The notes under the pieces were generated by a model that was given only the letters and a program-made list of their open reading frames with translations, was not told the origin of the DNA and made no database searches. Positions 11,550 through 21,496 of a DNA stretch of 64,000 nucleotides are shown here, piece by piece (the stretch's first letter is position 1; each line of letters opens with the position of its first letter). Location of the stretch: assembly GCA_030490835.1 (NCBI GenBank), contig CM059972.1, positions 37,241,452 to 37,305,451 of the forward strand, written 5' to 3'. Origin of the DNA: Annona cherimola. Taxonomy: Eukaryota > Streptophyta > Magnoliopsida > Magnoliales > Annonaceae. The position numbers and the translations under genes are program-made.

Positions 11550-12371
11550 TGTGAAACCCCGATCTTAGACACATGTATAAAACCCTAGGGTTATAAACCC
11601 TAGGTAATATATTTGAAAAATATATATTCATGAGTATGAAAATATATGGGAATAAGTTAAAATAATTATTTATAAAATTCGGATGAATAGTGCATGTGAA
11701 TAGTAATACTGGGATTAAGACACGTGATTAAGAGTTAATCACTTGGATTAACTTAATCAAAAAAAGACTAAAAAGGATATTTAATCACTACAAGACGAAA
11801 TAGCAATACTTTTTGATATTTTAATGTAATTTTGGATTTTAGTGAAAATTTTGGAGAAAATAAAAAAGTTTTCATAAATTGCAATCCGGACGTCGGATTG
11901 AAGTGAAATTTTTATGGATGGCCAAATATTTATGATGAACATGTTGAATGGTTTAGGATTCGACAAAAATCATGAATCAAAGGTCAAGATGAAACGTCAT
12001 TAGAAGATCAAAAAGCAATTTTGCTTGTTCATTAATTTTCAAGTTTGACTTTGTTAATTTTAATTAATTTAAAAATTCAAATAATTAATGTAAAGCTGCA
12101 ATGGCTGCTGGAGGCTTGAATTTTGGGCCAAAATCCAATGGTCCAAAATCAATCTTATCAAAAATCAACGGTTGAGATGAATTAGCTTAAAAAAATTAAT
12201 TTTAATAAATAAAAAAATCATAAATAAATAGGGGCTAGCTAGGGGGCAGGAGCTGCTGATTAGGGTGGCTGCACAAGCCTCAACACATTTTTATGGAAAT
12301 TAAAAAAAGGTATTTAGAATTTAATACCTAGAGCAAGGGGGTAAAATGCAAATACTTGAAAAATACATGCC

Positions 12372-12379
12372 TATAAAAG
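12372..12379 (+). promoter_or_regulatory. TATA box of X LTR copy a
   Basis: TATAAAAG in the context GCCTATAAAAGGGGCC, about 160 bp upstream of the first conserved GTAAG donor. In X LTR copy c the same place reads TAAAAAA (about 42080), so that copy has lost its TATA. Confidence 0.65.
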
Positions 12380-13288
12380 GGGCCAAGGGGTGGACGTCCA
12401 AGGCACTCCAAATCCTAGCTCCAAGGAGCAAAAATAATCCAAAACCTTGCCGCACACGTTCTAGCCAAGAGAGAAGAGAGAAAGAGAAGGTTAGAGAGAG
12501 AAAAGGCAAGTAGGAGGAGAGTTTTTCTACTTCAGGTAAGGGGATTCTTTCCAAATTTCTTTGGGTGTTAAGTAGGGTAAAACCATACTTAGATAATTCC
12601 TAAGCATGAGAAAATAAGTAAAGTTATAATACCTAAGTGAAATTATGCCAAAACATCAAGAATTTGGAGCGAAGATAGAGCATTCGGGAAAATCATGTAT
12701 GAAATATGCAAATAATGCTCCAATATTGCTAAATGATGATTTGGGATGAATTTTTATGATAGTTATGATGTTGAAATGATGATATATTAATCTCATGATT
12801 TTTGGATTTAAGGATTATGCTTAAGTGAAATTATGTTGATTTTTAGTATATGGAGAAAATGATTTACTTAGCCAAGTTAATGATAATGAATTAAAAATTC
12901 ATGAATTTTTCCATGATATACTGTCTAAGAGCTATGTCATGGTATTTTTTATTTTTGAAAAAATGTCAAATTTTGGAACCCATGAACAGTAACCAACACG
13001 CTGTGAACAGTAACCTCGGATGAACAGTAACTTACTACAGTAATCATGAACAATAACTATGAACAGTGAACAACGTGATTTTGGGAAAAATTGAGATTTA
13101 TTTTTGAGGATATATGGATGGAATTTTTAAAGGATTTATGGATAAAAATCCATATAAATGGGTAATGACCGAGTATCTTTATAAGATTAACCTCTATGGG
13201 AATGAGGTAATGAATGGTTATAAAGCATGCATGGAAAGCAACTTAAGATATGGAATGGATGGATAAAATATTCATTTTCCTTGTATAG

Positions 13289-13328
13289 GAAAAAAGGAAG
13301 GAGAAGGTTGAGGACATCGACTGAGAAG
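13289..13328 (+). other. Microexon-like segment in X LTR copy a
   Basis: A 40-nt purine-rich block preceded by TTCCTTGTATAG and followed by GTAAGCAAG. The same arrangement occurs at 43008-43047 (X copy c), about 17217-17254 (X copy b), 29696-29734 on the minus strand (Gypsy A), about 4493-4537 (Z) and 63789-63832 on the minus strand (Z). Retention of both splice-like borders in three LTR families argues for a spliced leader. Confidence 0.5.
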
Positions 13329-14209
13329 GTAAGCAAGCACAATTTTGAAAATGTGATTTTATTGCTTCATTGTAAGCAAGCAAACCCTTTTGAAAATATG
13401 TTTTATTCTCAAGTATTTAGAAATGTATTTAAGGGTGGTCATTCTTATAATGTTTTGAAATGATGAATGTTTATGAGTTTTTATGAAATGTCATGCCGAC
13501 ATATTGATATCATGTGATGTTCATGGACTGTGCACATGTATGATGCATAATGAAGAGGCTTTGGTGAAGTAAGTAAGATCGGGGATCCCTCTTCACCATT
13601 GCCAAGTTGCAAGGGCTGTGTGCCGGCGGCGTCCTCCCAAGAGGTGGGGCACAAGGAAGAGGCTTTAGTGGAGGTAGAAAGCAAATCAGAGGGTTCCCCT
13701 TCACTATTGCCGAGTTGTATGGGCTGTGTGCCGACGGCGTCCTCGCAAGAGGTGGAGGCAAAGGAATGTTATGTGTGAATGAATGCATTGCATTGTCATA
13801 CATTGATTGAAAAGGAAAGTATGGATTTGAAAATGATGTTTTAAGGGATTGTGCAAATAATTCTCTACATGAGAATGACAAGTCACCTGGTGTAAGAGGT
13901 ATATAATGCCGAGGAAATCAAAAGTCATGCATGTAGGAGACCATGTAGGTGTCAAGAGGAAGAGAGGTTCCCCTTGATGAGGCCAAGTCGGAGAGAGCCG
14001 GCGTATTGGACCATGTTATGTGAGATGTTCCCTGGGCTAGCGTACCCACACATGAAGGTTTATGTCAGGAATGGAAAGGAAGCATTTGCACATCCAATGT
14101 TTATGAAATAATTTTTATGAAAAGGTTTCTATTCCATTGATAGTTAATCACTTGCTAAGAACCATCGCATGATCAGGGCAACAATCTTGAGTCACATTTA
14201 TCAATCGAC

Positions 14210-16182
14210 TGTTGGTCCCGAGTTAATGACAATTACCCAAGAGGGGAGGTGTGAATTGGATATTTAAAAATTTTCAACTTAAACCGAAACTTTACCCCGG
14301 ATTAAATCAGTCCCCTTTAATGAAGCAAATGGAAAGCAATAAGATAATGAAAGCAGAGATAGAAATCAATAGACAGAGTTTTATAGTGGTTCGGACAACC
14401 TTCTCTACTCCACTCTTCCAAGCTCACACCTATTGTGACTTGGATTCCACTTTGTATTTCATAAATACAACTAGTGCCTCTGCTCTCTTCTAGATTCCAG
14501 CTCTAGAGGGCATAAACAACATACAACACAAGTAGGTGACGAGTTCCACTCCAGTCACACATTACTTTGCTTACACTTGATCTTAGTTACCCAAACTAAT
14601 CAAGTTCAATACAACAAGAAAGAATAAAAGAAAATTTCTACACGTTACTGGTGTGTAGAGGCAAATTTGGCGCAGAGAAGAACTTATAAAGCAGGCTTAA
14701 TGATTCAGCAAGCAGCTCTTGGCAGTTTGAATGCAAAGTTCTTCTTCTAGATGTTGGCTTGATCACTTAATGCTCTTAGGAATGGGAGTTATACTCAATC
14801 AATGAAGTTTCAACTACCCTCCACGTTCATCCTGAATGTCTTTTATAAATGGCGAGGGAATTCGAACGTTTGGAAGTAGGTGGCGTGCATTTAATGCGCC
14901 AATGTTCGAAAAATTTCCGACCGTTACGACCCAAGTCGCAGGGGGAGTCGACTTCGGTGCGACTTTGCCCAAGTCGCATGCTGGAGTCGACTTCGGGTGC
15001 GACTTCAGTTGAGAACAGGTCGTTCAAGTTCTTCCACAGGTCGACTTGGCCTTGGACTTGACCCAAGTCGCATGTGGAGTCGACTTTGGGTGCAACTTCG
15101 AATTCCTCCAACTTCCAAGTCTGTCTTTTAGGTCGACTTGGACTGGGACTTGACCCAATTCGCTGATGGAGTCGACTTCGGTTGCGACTTGACCTTCTTA
15201 GCTTGCCAAGTGAACTTAAACTCGTTTGAAATGACTTTACTTGCTTGAACTTCTTTATATTAGTTGTTCTACCAATATTTTCATTACTTGAAACTCGATA
15301 TATTCATCTTTACGCTTCATGTCTTGAATCTTGAAACCTTGATTCTTGGAGTGCATGAAAGAAGTCCAAATGTGTAATCTTGATCCTCCATGATGAATAC
15401 ATGCAACCTTGCTTGCTTTGGACTTGATTTGTTCTTCATTTGGCCTAAGTCGAATGCTTGAGTAGACTTGATCCTCAACTTCACTCAAGTCGAATATCAG
15501 GTCGACTTGGTTTCCGACTTTGCTTCTCAGATTTTGCGTTGTTAGCTAAAGTCGATGCTGGAGTCGACATGGTCTGCGACTTCGCCCAAGTCGCATGCGG
15601 AGTCGACTTTGTCTGCGACTTCGGCAGATTTGCCCCCCAATTTCAACACTGGACGAAAAATGCCTCTTGAAGTCGCTTCTGGAGTCGACTTGGGGATTGA
15701 CTTTACCTGCCATGCTTCATATTTTTCATTTTTATATCCTTAAACATTGCACAAAACATATTAACAACCAAAATTCACTCAAATTGATTTCTTAATCATC
15801 AAAACAAAGACTTGGCTGATTTTGCCATTGATTTTAACACATGTTTCCAACAATCTCCCCCTTTTTGATGATTGACAAAACCGATTTGAGTATATACCTT
15901 TCAACATACTATTTTATCTTGTTTTGGTATCTTTAGGATAATCATTGCGTTTTGGACTTTAATGAAATTTTCATACATATTTCATTTTCAACATTTGCAA
16001 ATTTCATTTCTAATAATTCATAAGTTAAAATCATTCATATAAGCATTTCATCATTCATTTAAAAACAGATTATAAGCAGAACAAACTTTTTATATGCAAA
16101 CTTATGTACAATCTGCCTAACCTGAGACTCAAATCCTAATCTATTCTCCCCCTTTTTGTCAATTGATCAAAAATAGAGATGG
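14210..16182 (-). mobile_element. Truncated minus-strand Sirevirus: 3' LTR plus 3' non-coding end
   Basis: LTR at 14210-15852 (1643 bp): starts TGTTGGTCCCGAG and ends TGTTTCCAACA, with GTCGACTT palindrome clusters at 14930-15190 and 15440-15700. It is followed at 15853 by the complement of a polypurine tract (ATCTCCCCCTTTTTG) and about 330 bp of 3' non-coding region, including a second CTCCCCCTTTTTGTCAATTG near 16145. It stops abruptly near 16182 against X LTR sequence, so gag, pol and the 5' LTR are gone. TCGAC at 14205-14209 would be the TSD; its partner is missing. Confidence 0.8.
15853..15867 (-). other. Polypurine tract of truncated Sirevirus
   Basis: The complement reads AAAAAGGGGGAGAT, immediately 5' of the LTR on the minus strand, as in Sire-1. 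Confidence 0.8.
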
Positions 16183-18079
16183 CGGACTGCACAAGGGTCA
16201 ACACATTTTTATGGAAATTAAAAAAAGATGTTTAGAATTTAATACCTAGAGCAAGGGGGTAAAACACAAATACTTGAAAAATGCATGCCTATAAAAGGGG
16301 CCAAAGGGGTGGACGTCCAAGGCACTCCAAATCCCAGCTCCAAGGAGAAAAAATCAAGCCAAAACCCTGCCCCACATGTTCTAGCCAAGAGAGAAAGAGA
16401 AGGTTAGAGAGAGAAAGGCAAGTAGGAGGAGATTTTTTCTACTTCAGGTAAGGGGATTCTTCCCAAATTTCTTTTGGGTGTTAAGTAAGGTAAAACCATA
16501 CTTAGATAATGCTTAAGCATGAGAAAATAAGTAAATTTATAATGCCTAAGTGGAATTATGCCAAAACATTAAGAATTTGGAGCGAAGATAGAGCATTCAG
16601 GAAAATCATGCATGAAACATGCAAATAATGCTCTAATATTGCTAAATGATGATTTGGGATGAATGTTTATGATAGTTATGATGTTGGAGTGATAATATAT
16701 TAATCTCATGATTTTTGGATTTAAGGATTATGCTTCAGTGAAATTATGTTGATTTTTAGTATATGGAGAAAATGACTTATTTAGCCAAGTTAATGATGAT
16801 GAATTCAAAATTCATGAATTTTCCCATGATATATTGACTAAGAGCTATCTCATTGTATTTTTTATTTTTGGAAAAATGTCAAATTTTGGAACCCATGAAC
16901 AGTAACCAACACGCTGTGAATAGTAACCTCGTATGAACAGTAACCTACTACAGTAACGTGAACAGTAATCATGAACAATAACTATGAATAGTGAACAACG
17001 TGATTTTGGGAAAAATTGAGACTTATTTTTGAGGATATATGGATGGAATTGTTAAAGGATTTATGGATAAAAATCCATATAAATGGGTAATGACCAAGTA
17101 TCTTTATAAAATTAACCTCTATGGGAATGAGGTAATGAATTGTTATAAAGCATGCATGGAAAGCAACCTAAGATATGGAATGGATGGATAAAATATCTAT
17201 TTTTCTTATATAGGGAAAAAGGAAGGAGAAGGTTGAGGACACCGACTGAGAAGGTAAGAAAGCACAAGGAAGAGGCTTTAGTGGAGGTAAAAGGTGGATC
17301 AGAGGGTTCCCCTTCACTATTGCCGAGTCGTATAGGTTGTGTGTTGGCGGCGTCCTCCCAAGAGGTGGAGGCAAATGAATGTTATGTGTGACTTAATGCA
17401 TTGCATTGTCATACATGGATTGAAAAGGAAAGCATGGATTTGAAAATGATGTTTTAAGGGATTGTGCAAATAATTTTCTACATGAGAATGACAAGTCACC
17501 TGGTGTAAGAGGTATATAATACCGGAAAAATCAAAAGTCATGCATGTAGGAGACCATGTAGGCGTCAAGAGGAAGAGAGGTTCCCCTTGATGAGCCAAGT
17601 CGGAGAGAGCCGGCGTATTGGACCATGCTATGTGAGATGTTCCCTGGGCTAGCGTACCCGCACATGAAGGTTTATGTCAGGAATGGAAAGGAAGCATTTG
17701 CACATCCAATGTTTATGAAATGATTTTTATGAAAAAGTTTCTGTTCCATTGATAGTTGATCACTTACTAAGTGTCTCCCATTGAATAGAGAGAAATGCAT
17801 TTACGAATGGTTTACATAAATGGTTTACATGAACGATTTTCATGAATGATTTACGAAAAGGTTTCTTTTCCATTGGTAGTTGATCACTTGTTAAGTGTCT
17901 CCTACCGAATGGAGAGAAATGCATTTAAACGAGAATGAAAAATGTTTGCTTATTGAGTTTCGACTCATGTTTTTTTTTCTAACCTCAAACAGGTGCATGG
18001 AAAGCCAAGTGATGAAAAAGATCAAGTTGATTTTCCTGTAAGTGATATGATGAATGAATGAAAGAAGCATAGTTACAAA
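16183..18079 (+). repeat. Gypsy family X LTR, copy b, first part
   Basis: Resumes X LTR about 0.7 kb from its start (GCACAAGGGTCAACACATTT). It carries a TATAAAAGGGGCC box (about 16291), the CTTCAG/GTAAGG donor (about 16446), the TGAACAGTAAC cluster (about 16905-16995) and the microexon (about 17217-17254). Near 17263 a deletion, apparently at shared GCACAA, removes the segment found at 13340-13650 in copy a. Sire-1 enters at 18080. Beyond it the LTR continues at 28501, 38529 and 40321 to its end at 40613. Confidence 0.75.
18075..18079. other. Target-site duplication ACAAA (left) of Sire-1
   Basis: ACAAA directly precedes TGTTGG. The same 5 bp follow the 3' LTR at 28496-28500. Joining the flanks gives GTTACAAAGGTATG, the uninterrupted X LTR reading. 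Confidence 0.95.
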
Positions 18080-18202
18080 TGTTGGAAACAATGTTCAAAA
18101 TAAAACAAATTGGCCAAGGATTGAGTTTTGATGATTAACAAGAACTAGTTTGAGTATATATATATGACTAATATGTTTGCCAAGTGTTTAAGGAAAGCAG
18201 AG

Positions 18203-18800
18203 AAGTCAAGTCGATCTTCGAGTCGACTTGAACTTCGACTTGGGAGTGAAGTCGATAGTGAAGTCGACTCCACTAACGACTTCAAACAAGCCAAAACTGG
18301 ACAAAGTTGAAAATGGAATTCTGACGAGTGAAGTCGCAAGCCAAGTCGACTCCACATGCGACTTGGGTAGTCAAGTCGCATACGAAGTCGACTCCAGCAT
18401 CGACTTCGAAGTACACAAAAATGTCCAGCGTTGAAATCTGGCTCCCGAAGATGCGAAGTCGCAGACGAAGTCGACTCCAAGTGCGACTTGGGCGAAGTCG
18501 CAAACCAGGTCGACTCCAACTTCGACTTGAGAAGTTTTGAAGTCCAAGATGAAGATTCAAGCATATCCAAGACATCCATTTGAAGTTTCTCACATACAAA
18601 TGAGCTTTAAAGACTATTCTTAAAGTGACTTAAGATCAAAGCAAGAATCCAAGTTCAAGTTCAAATCAAGTCTATCAAGCTCAAAGCAAATCTTCAAGCT
18701 AGCTTCCAAATGGAGTAAAAACCAAGTCGCAGGCCAAGTCGACTCCATGTACGACTTGGAAACCAAGTCGCAGGCCAAGTCGACTTCATCTTCGACTTGG
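18203..18800. repeat. Palindrome array in Sire-1 5' LTR U3
   Basis: Repeated units of the form AAGTCGCA...AAGTCGACTCC...TGCGACTT: outer inverted arms (AAGTCGCA / TGCGACTT) around a central AGTCGACT palindrome. There are eight GTCGACT cores in all, in two blocks (18203-18535, 18722-18800). The array lies upstream of the TATA box. Palindrome-rich cis regions are known in the U3 of maize Sireviruses. The 3' LTR carries the same array at 27111-27443 and 27630-27708. Confidence 0.9.
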
Positions 18801-18882
18801 AGTATAACGGTCAAATTTTTGACCGTTGGAGTTCATTTATTGCACGCCAACTACTTCTACAACGTTCATATTTTCCTCAATC

Positions 18883-18890
18883 TATAAAAG
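18883..18890 (+). promoter_or_regulatory. TATA box of Sire-1 5' LTR
   Basis: TATAAAAG in the context CAATCTATAAAAGGAC, just downstream of the palindrome array. It is repeated at 27791-27798 in the 3' LTR. Transcription probably starts about 30 bp downstream. Confidence 0.75.
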
Positions 18891-19589
18891 GACATTCAAA
18901 TGAACGTGAGAAGAAAAGAGACACCACTCAAAAGATCAAAGAAAGAAAAGAAGTGCAAGAAAGACTTTCAAATACCTTTTCTCCATATTTGAGTGTTTCA
19001 AAGGAAGAAAGAGCTTCAAACTGCAAGTTGCTTCAACAATCATCATTCAAGCTATTTCTGATTTCTTCCTCGAGCTCAAAACTGCCTACACAAATCTGTA
19101 AAGTGTAGTTTTTATTCATTTCTTTATTTGGTTGTATAAATCTTGATTTAGCTTGGGTAGCTAAGATCAAGTGTATGCAAAGTAGGGTGTGATTGGAGTG
19201 AGACTCATCACCTACTTGTGCAAGTGATTGTATATGCCCCCTAGAGCTTTGAATCTAGAAGAGAGCAAGTGGCTCTAGTTGTGTATGCCCCCTAGAGCTT
19301 TGAATCTAGAAGAGAGCGGTGACTCTAAGTGTATTCTTGGAATACATAGTGGAACCCAAGTCACAACGGAGTGTGAGCTTGGAAGAGTGGAGTAGGGAAG
19401 GTTTGCCCGAACCACTATAAATCTTGTGTTCTACTTATTTTACTGCTTTATCTTATTTGCTCTCCATTCGCTTAAAAAGGGGATTAACTTTTTAAAGGGG
19501 TTAAGATTTTTAAGTTTACCAAAGAAATTTTAAAGAACCCAATTCACCCCTCCCCTCTTGGGTTTAGCCATCAACTCGGGACCAACAAG

Positions 19590-19604
19590 TGGTATCAGAG
19601 CAGG
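19590..19604 (+). other. Primer binding site of Sire-1 (initiator tRNA-Met)
   Basis: TGGTATCAGAGCAGG begins 2 bp after the LTR. TGGTATCAGAGC complements the 3' end of plant initiator tRNA-Met, the usual copia primer. Confidence 0.95.
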
Positions 19605-19635
19605 TCTTTGAGTTTATCAAAGAGATCTTATTGAA

Positions 19636-21438
19636 ATGGCATCCCAATCTACTTCCGTTCCCGCATTTGCTGAAGGCCAATCCTTTACAAGGCCACCGTT
19701 GTTTGATGGGAACAATTTTGGATATTGGAAGCTTCGTATGAAGCAACTCATCATGGCTACCGATATGGACTCTTGGATTGCTATCCAAGATGGAGTAACA
19801 CTGCCTACCGATGAACGAGCTTCCAAATGGACCGATGAGGAAGTAAGAATAGTGAAGAGCAATGCCAAAGCTATGAACTCCTTATTTTGTGCTCTCACTG
19901 CTTCTGAGTACGATAGAGTATCTTCTTGCTTAACCGCCAAAGAGATATGGGATACACTAACCTCTATCTACGAAGGAACTTCTCAAGTCCAAGGGACGAG
20001 AAGGAATATTTTGATTGGAGAACTAGAGAACTTTAGAATGCTAGAAACAGAAAATATTTCTGAAATGTTTTCTAGATTCTCTAAGATTACTAATGCTTTA
20101 AAAGGTCTTGGAAAAGCAATATCTGAATCTGAGCAGGTCATGAAGATTTTAAGAGCTCTACCCGAGTCATGGACTCCAAAGATCACTGCAATTGAAGAAG
20201 CCAAAGACCTCAACACGCTGAAGCTTGAAGACTTAATTAGCTCACTTATGTCACATGAGCTAATTAAGAAAAGGAATGAAGATCAACACAGGGGCAAAAG
20301 AGCAATTGCCTTAAAAGCCGCACAAGACCCCGATGACACATCTTCTTCTCAAAATGACGATGATATTGCTCTACTCACAAAACGATTCAGAAAATTTGTG
20401 AGGAAAGGCAAAAATTTCAGAAGCTTCAAAGAAAGAACTCCCCGAGAGAAGAAGAAAGAATCAACCAAGTGCTACCGATGCGGCGGTTCGGGACATATGC
20501 AAGCCCAATGTCCAACTCCCGAAGAAAACAAAGCAAAAGAACAAAGAAAGGATCGAGGGGACAATAGAAGATTTCAGAAATATAAAGGAAGAGGCATGTA
20601 CGTAAATGACGAGGAATCTACAACGAGTAGCTCCTCAACCGACGAAATCAAAGCAGAAGAATGTGCGAGAATTTGCTGTATGGCACAAATCGAGCAAGGA
20701 GAACAAACTACCTCAACAAAATGCACAAGCAATGAAGAGGTAAGTTCCAAACTCTCCCTTTCTAATTCAAGTTATTCTTCCTCTCATGAATGCCTCAAAT
20801 GTACTGAATTAGATGAACTACAAACTGCATATGATTCATTATATGAAGAAATGAAGAAATTAGGAAGCAAGTTTACAATTAAGAAGAGACAATGTGATGC
20901 AACAATAATTGTAAATGGTAAACTTGCAGAAAGATTAGTCAAATTGCAAGATGAAACTGAATTGCTGAAAATGGAGAACAAATCATTAAATGAATCATTA
21001 GCTAAGTTCTCTAATCCAGGTGAAAGCGTCAAAATGTTTTTGAATATGACCTCCCAAACACATAAAAGAGGTCTTGGGTATCATACATTTGAGCAAGGAG
21101 AAAGTAGCAAATCAAATGTGAAATTACTTGAGAAATATCAAACTAAAACTGCATCTATATACAAGCTACAAAAGAAAAATTTTAAGTGGACTAAAAGACC
21201 AATGGTTGAACCTTTGCATACTTGGAGACCTACTCCAAGATTACCTTTGGCTTGTAATTTCTGCAATAAGATGGGTCATAAAACTTACAAATGTAATTTT
21301 AAGAAACTATATGACCATGGTGCTAAATTAGTTTGGGTTCCAAGAAACACAAGATTTGGGCTTTCAAAGTTAGATCAACTTAGATTAGATTCTATTACTA
21401 ACCCAAATGGACCCATAAAATGGGTACCAAAAATATAA
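19636..21438 (+). CDS. gag: Sire-1 Gag (capsid-nucleocapsid), intact
   Basis: 600 aa. Structural protein that assembles virus-like particles and packages element RNA in the cytoplasm. The N-terminal 1-260 form the copia capsid region ([17 protein letters not shown] near 23-39; [13 protein letters not shown] near 102-114; the [14 protein letters not shown] stretch near 203-216). A CCHC knuckle lies at C279-C282-H287-C292. A Ser/Thr/acidic linker follows, then a predicted coiled coil (about 395-465) and a second CCHC at C540-C543-H548-C553. The ATG at 19636 lies 32 bp after the PBS and is the first in frame. It ends at TAA 21436, and pol follows in the +1 frame. No internal stop, in contrast to the Sire-2 copy. 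Confidence 0.95.
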   Translation: MASQSTSVPAFAEGQSFTRPPLFDGNNFGYWKLRMKQLIMATDMDSWIAIQDGVTLPTDERASKWTDEEVRIVKSNAKAMNSLFCALTASEYDRVSSCLTAKEIWDTLTSIYEGTSQVQGTRRNILIGELENFRMLETENISEMFSRFSKITNALKGLGKAISESEQVMKILRALPESWTPKITAIEEAKDLNTLKLEDLISSLMSHELIKKRNEDQHRGKRAIALKAAQDPDDTSSSQNDDDIALLTKRFRKFVRKGKNFRSFKERTPREKKKESTKCYRCGGSGHMQAQCPTPEENKAKEQRKDRGDNRRFQKYKGRGMYVNDEESTTSSSSTDEIKAEECARICCMAQIEQGEQTTSTKCTSNEEVSSKLSLSNSSYSSSHECLKCTELDELQTAYDSLYEEMKKLGSKFTIKKRQCDATIIVNGKLAERLVKLQDETELLKMENKSLNESLAKFSNPGESVKMFLNMTSQTHKRGLGYHTFEQGESSKSNVKLLEKYQTKTASIYKLQKKNFKWTKRPMVEPLHTWRPTPRLPLACNFCNKMGHKTYKCNFKKLYDHGAKLVWVPRNTRFGLSKLDQLRLDSITNPNGPIKWVPKI

Positions 21439-21496
21439 GATTCATTTCCTTATTTTTCAGACATGTTTTAAGGCAAAGGCAAACAATGAATGGTTT
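21419..21496 (+). other. Gag-pol junction: short +1 overlap and acceptor-like tract
   Basis: The pol frame is open from 21419, just after a TAA at 21416-21418, so it overlaps the gag frame by 20 nt before the gag stop. Downstream, CCTTATTTTTCAG (21448-21460) resembles a 3' splice site. Sire-2 keeps the same stop, the same frame relation and TTTATTTTTCAG at the equivalent place (about 53106-53117). Pol could therefore be reached by +1 frameshifting or by splicing; the sequence alone does not decide. Confidence 0.55.

Larger units (their letters stand above)
11550..14209 (+). repeat. Gypsy family X LTR, copy a
   Basis: Starts TGTGAAACCCCGATC at 11550. In order it has a CACGTGATTAAG/CTTAATCA segment, a TATA box (12372), a donor-like CTTCAG/GTAAGG (12535/12536), a cluster of TGAACAGTAAC repeats (12984-13075) and the microexon-like segment (13289-13328). 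A roughly 100-bp tandem unit follows (13553 and 13657). Near 14160 a deletion joins CACTTGCTAAG to the LTR tail, so the acceptor region is lost. The LTR is cut at 14209 by a Sirevirus. ORFs at 13227-13955 are not coding. Confidence 0.8.
18080..19587 (+). repeat. 5' LTR of Sire-1
   Basis: 1508 bp, TGTTGGAAACAA to GGACCAACA. It contains eight GTCGACT palindrome cores (18203-18535 and 18722-18800), a TATA box, a purine-rich leader, and a 51-bp tandem duplication beginning TATGCCCCCTAGAGC (19233 and 19284). Compared with the 3' LTR, I find only G at 18821 against C at 27729. Short ORFs over the array are readings of the palindromes. Confidence 0.95.

Noticed and set aside
13227..13955. Cluster of ORFs on both strands (also 17152-17598, 43234-43677, 1504-1766)
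   Set aside because: The same ORFs recur in every X LTR copy with frameshifting differences, and they fall on the tandem GC-rich units and the predicted intron.
19590..19604. tRNA-like sequences at PBS positions
   Set aside because: Only 12-16 nt complementary to tRNA 3' ends; no cloverleaf, hence no tRNA gene.
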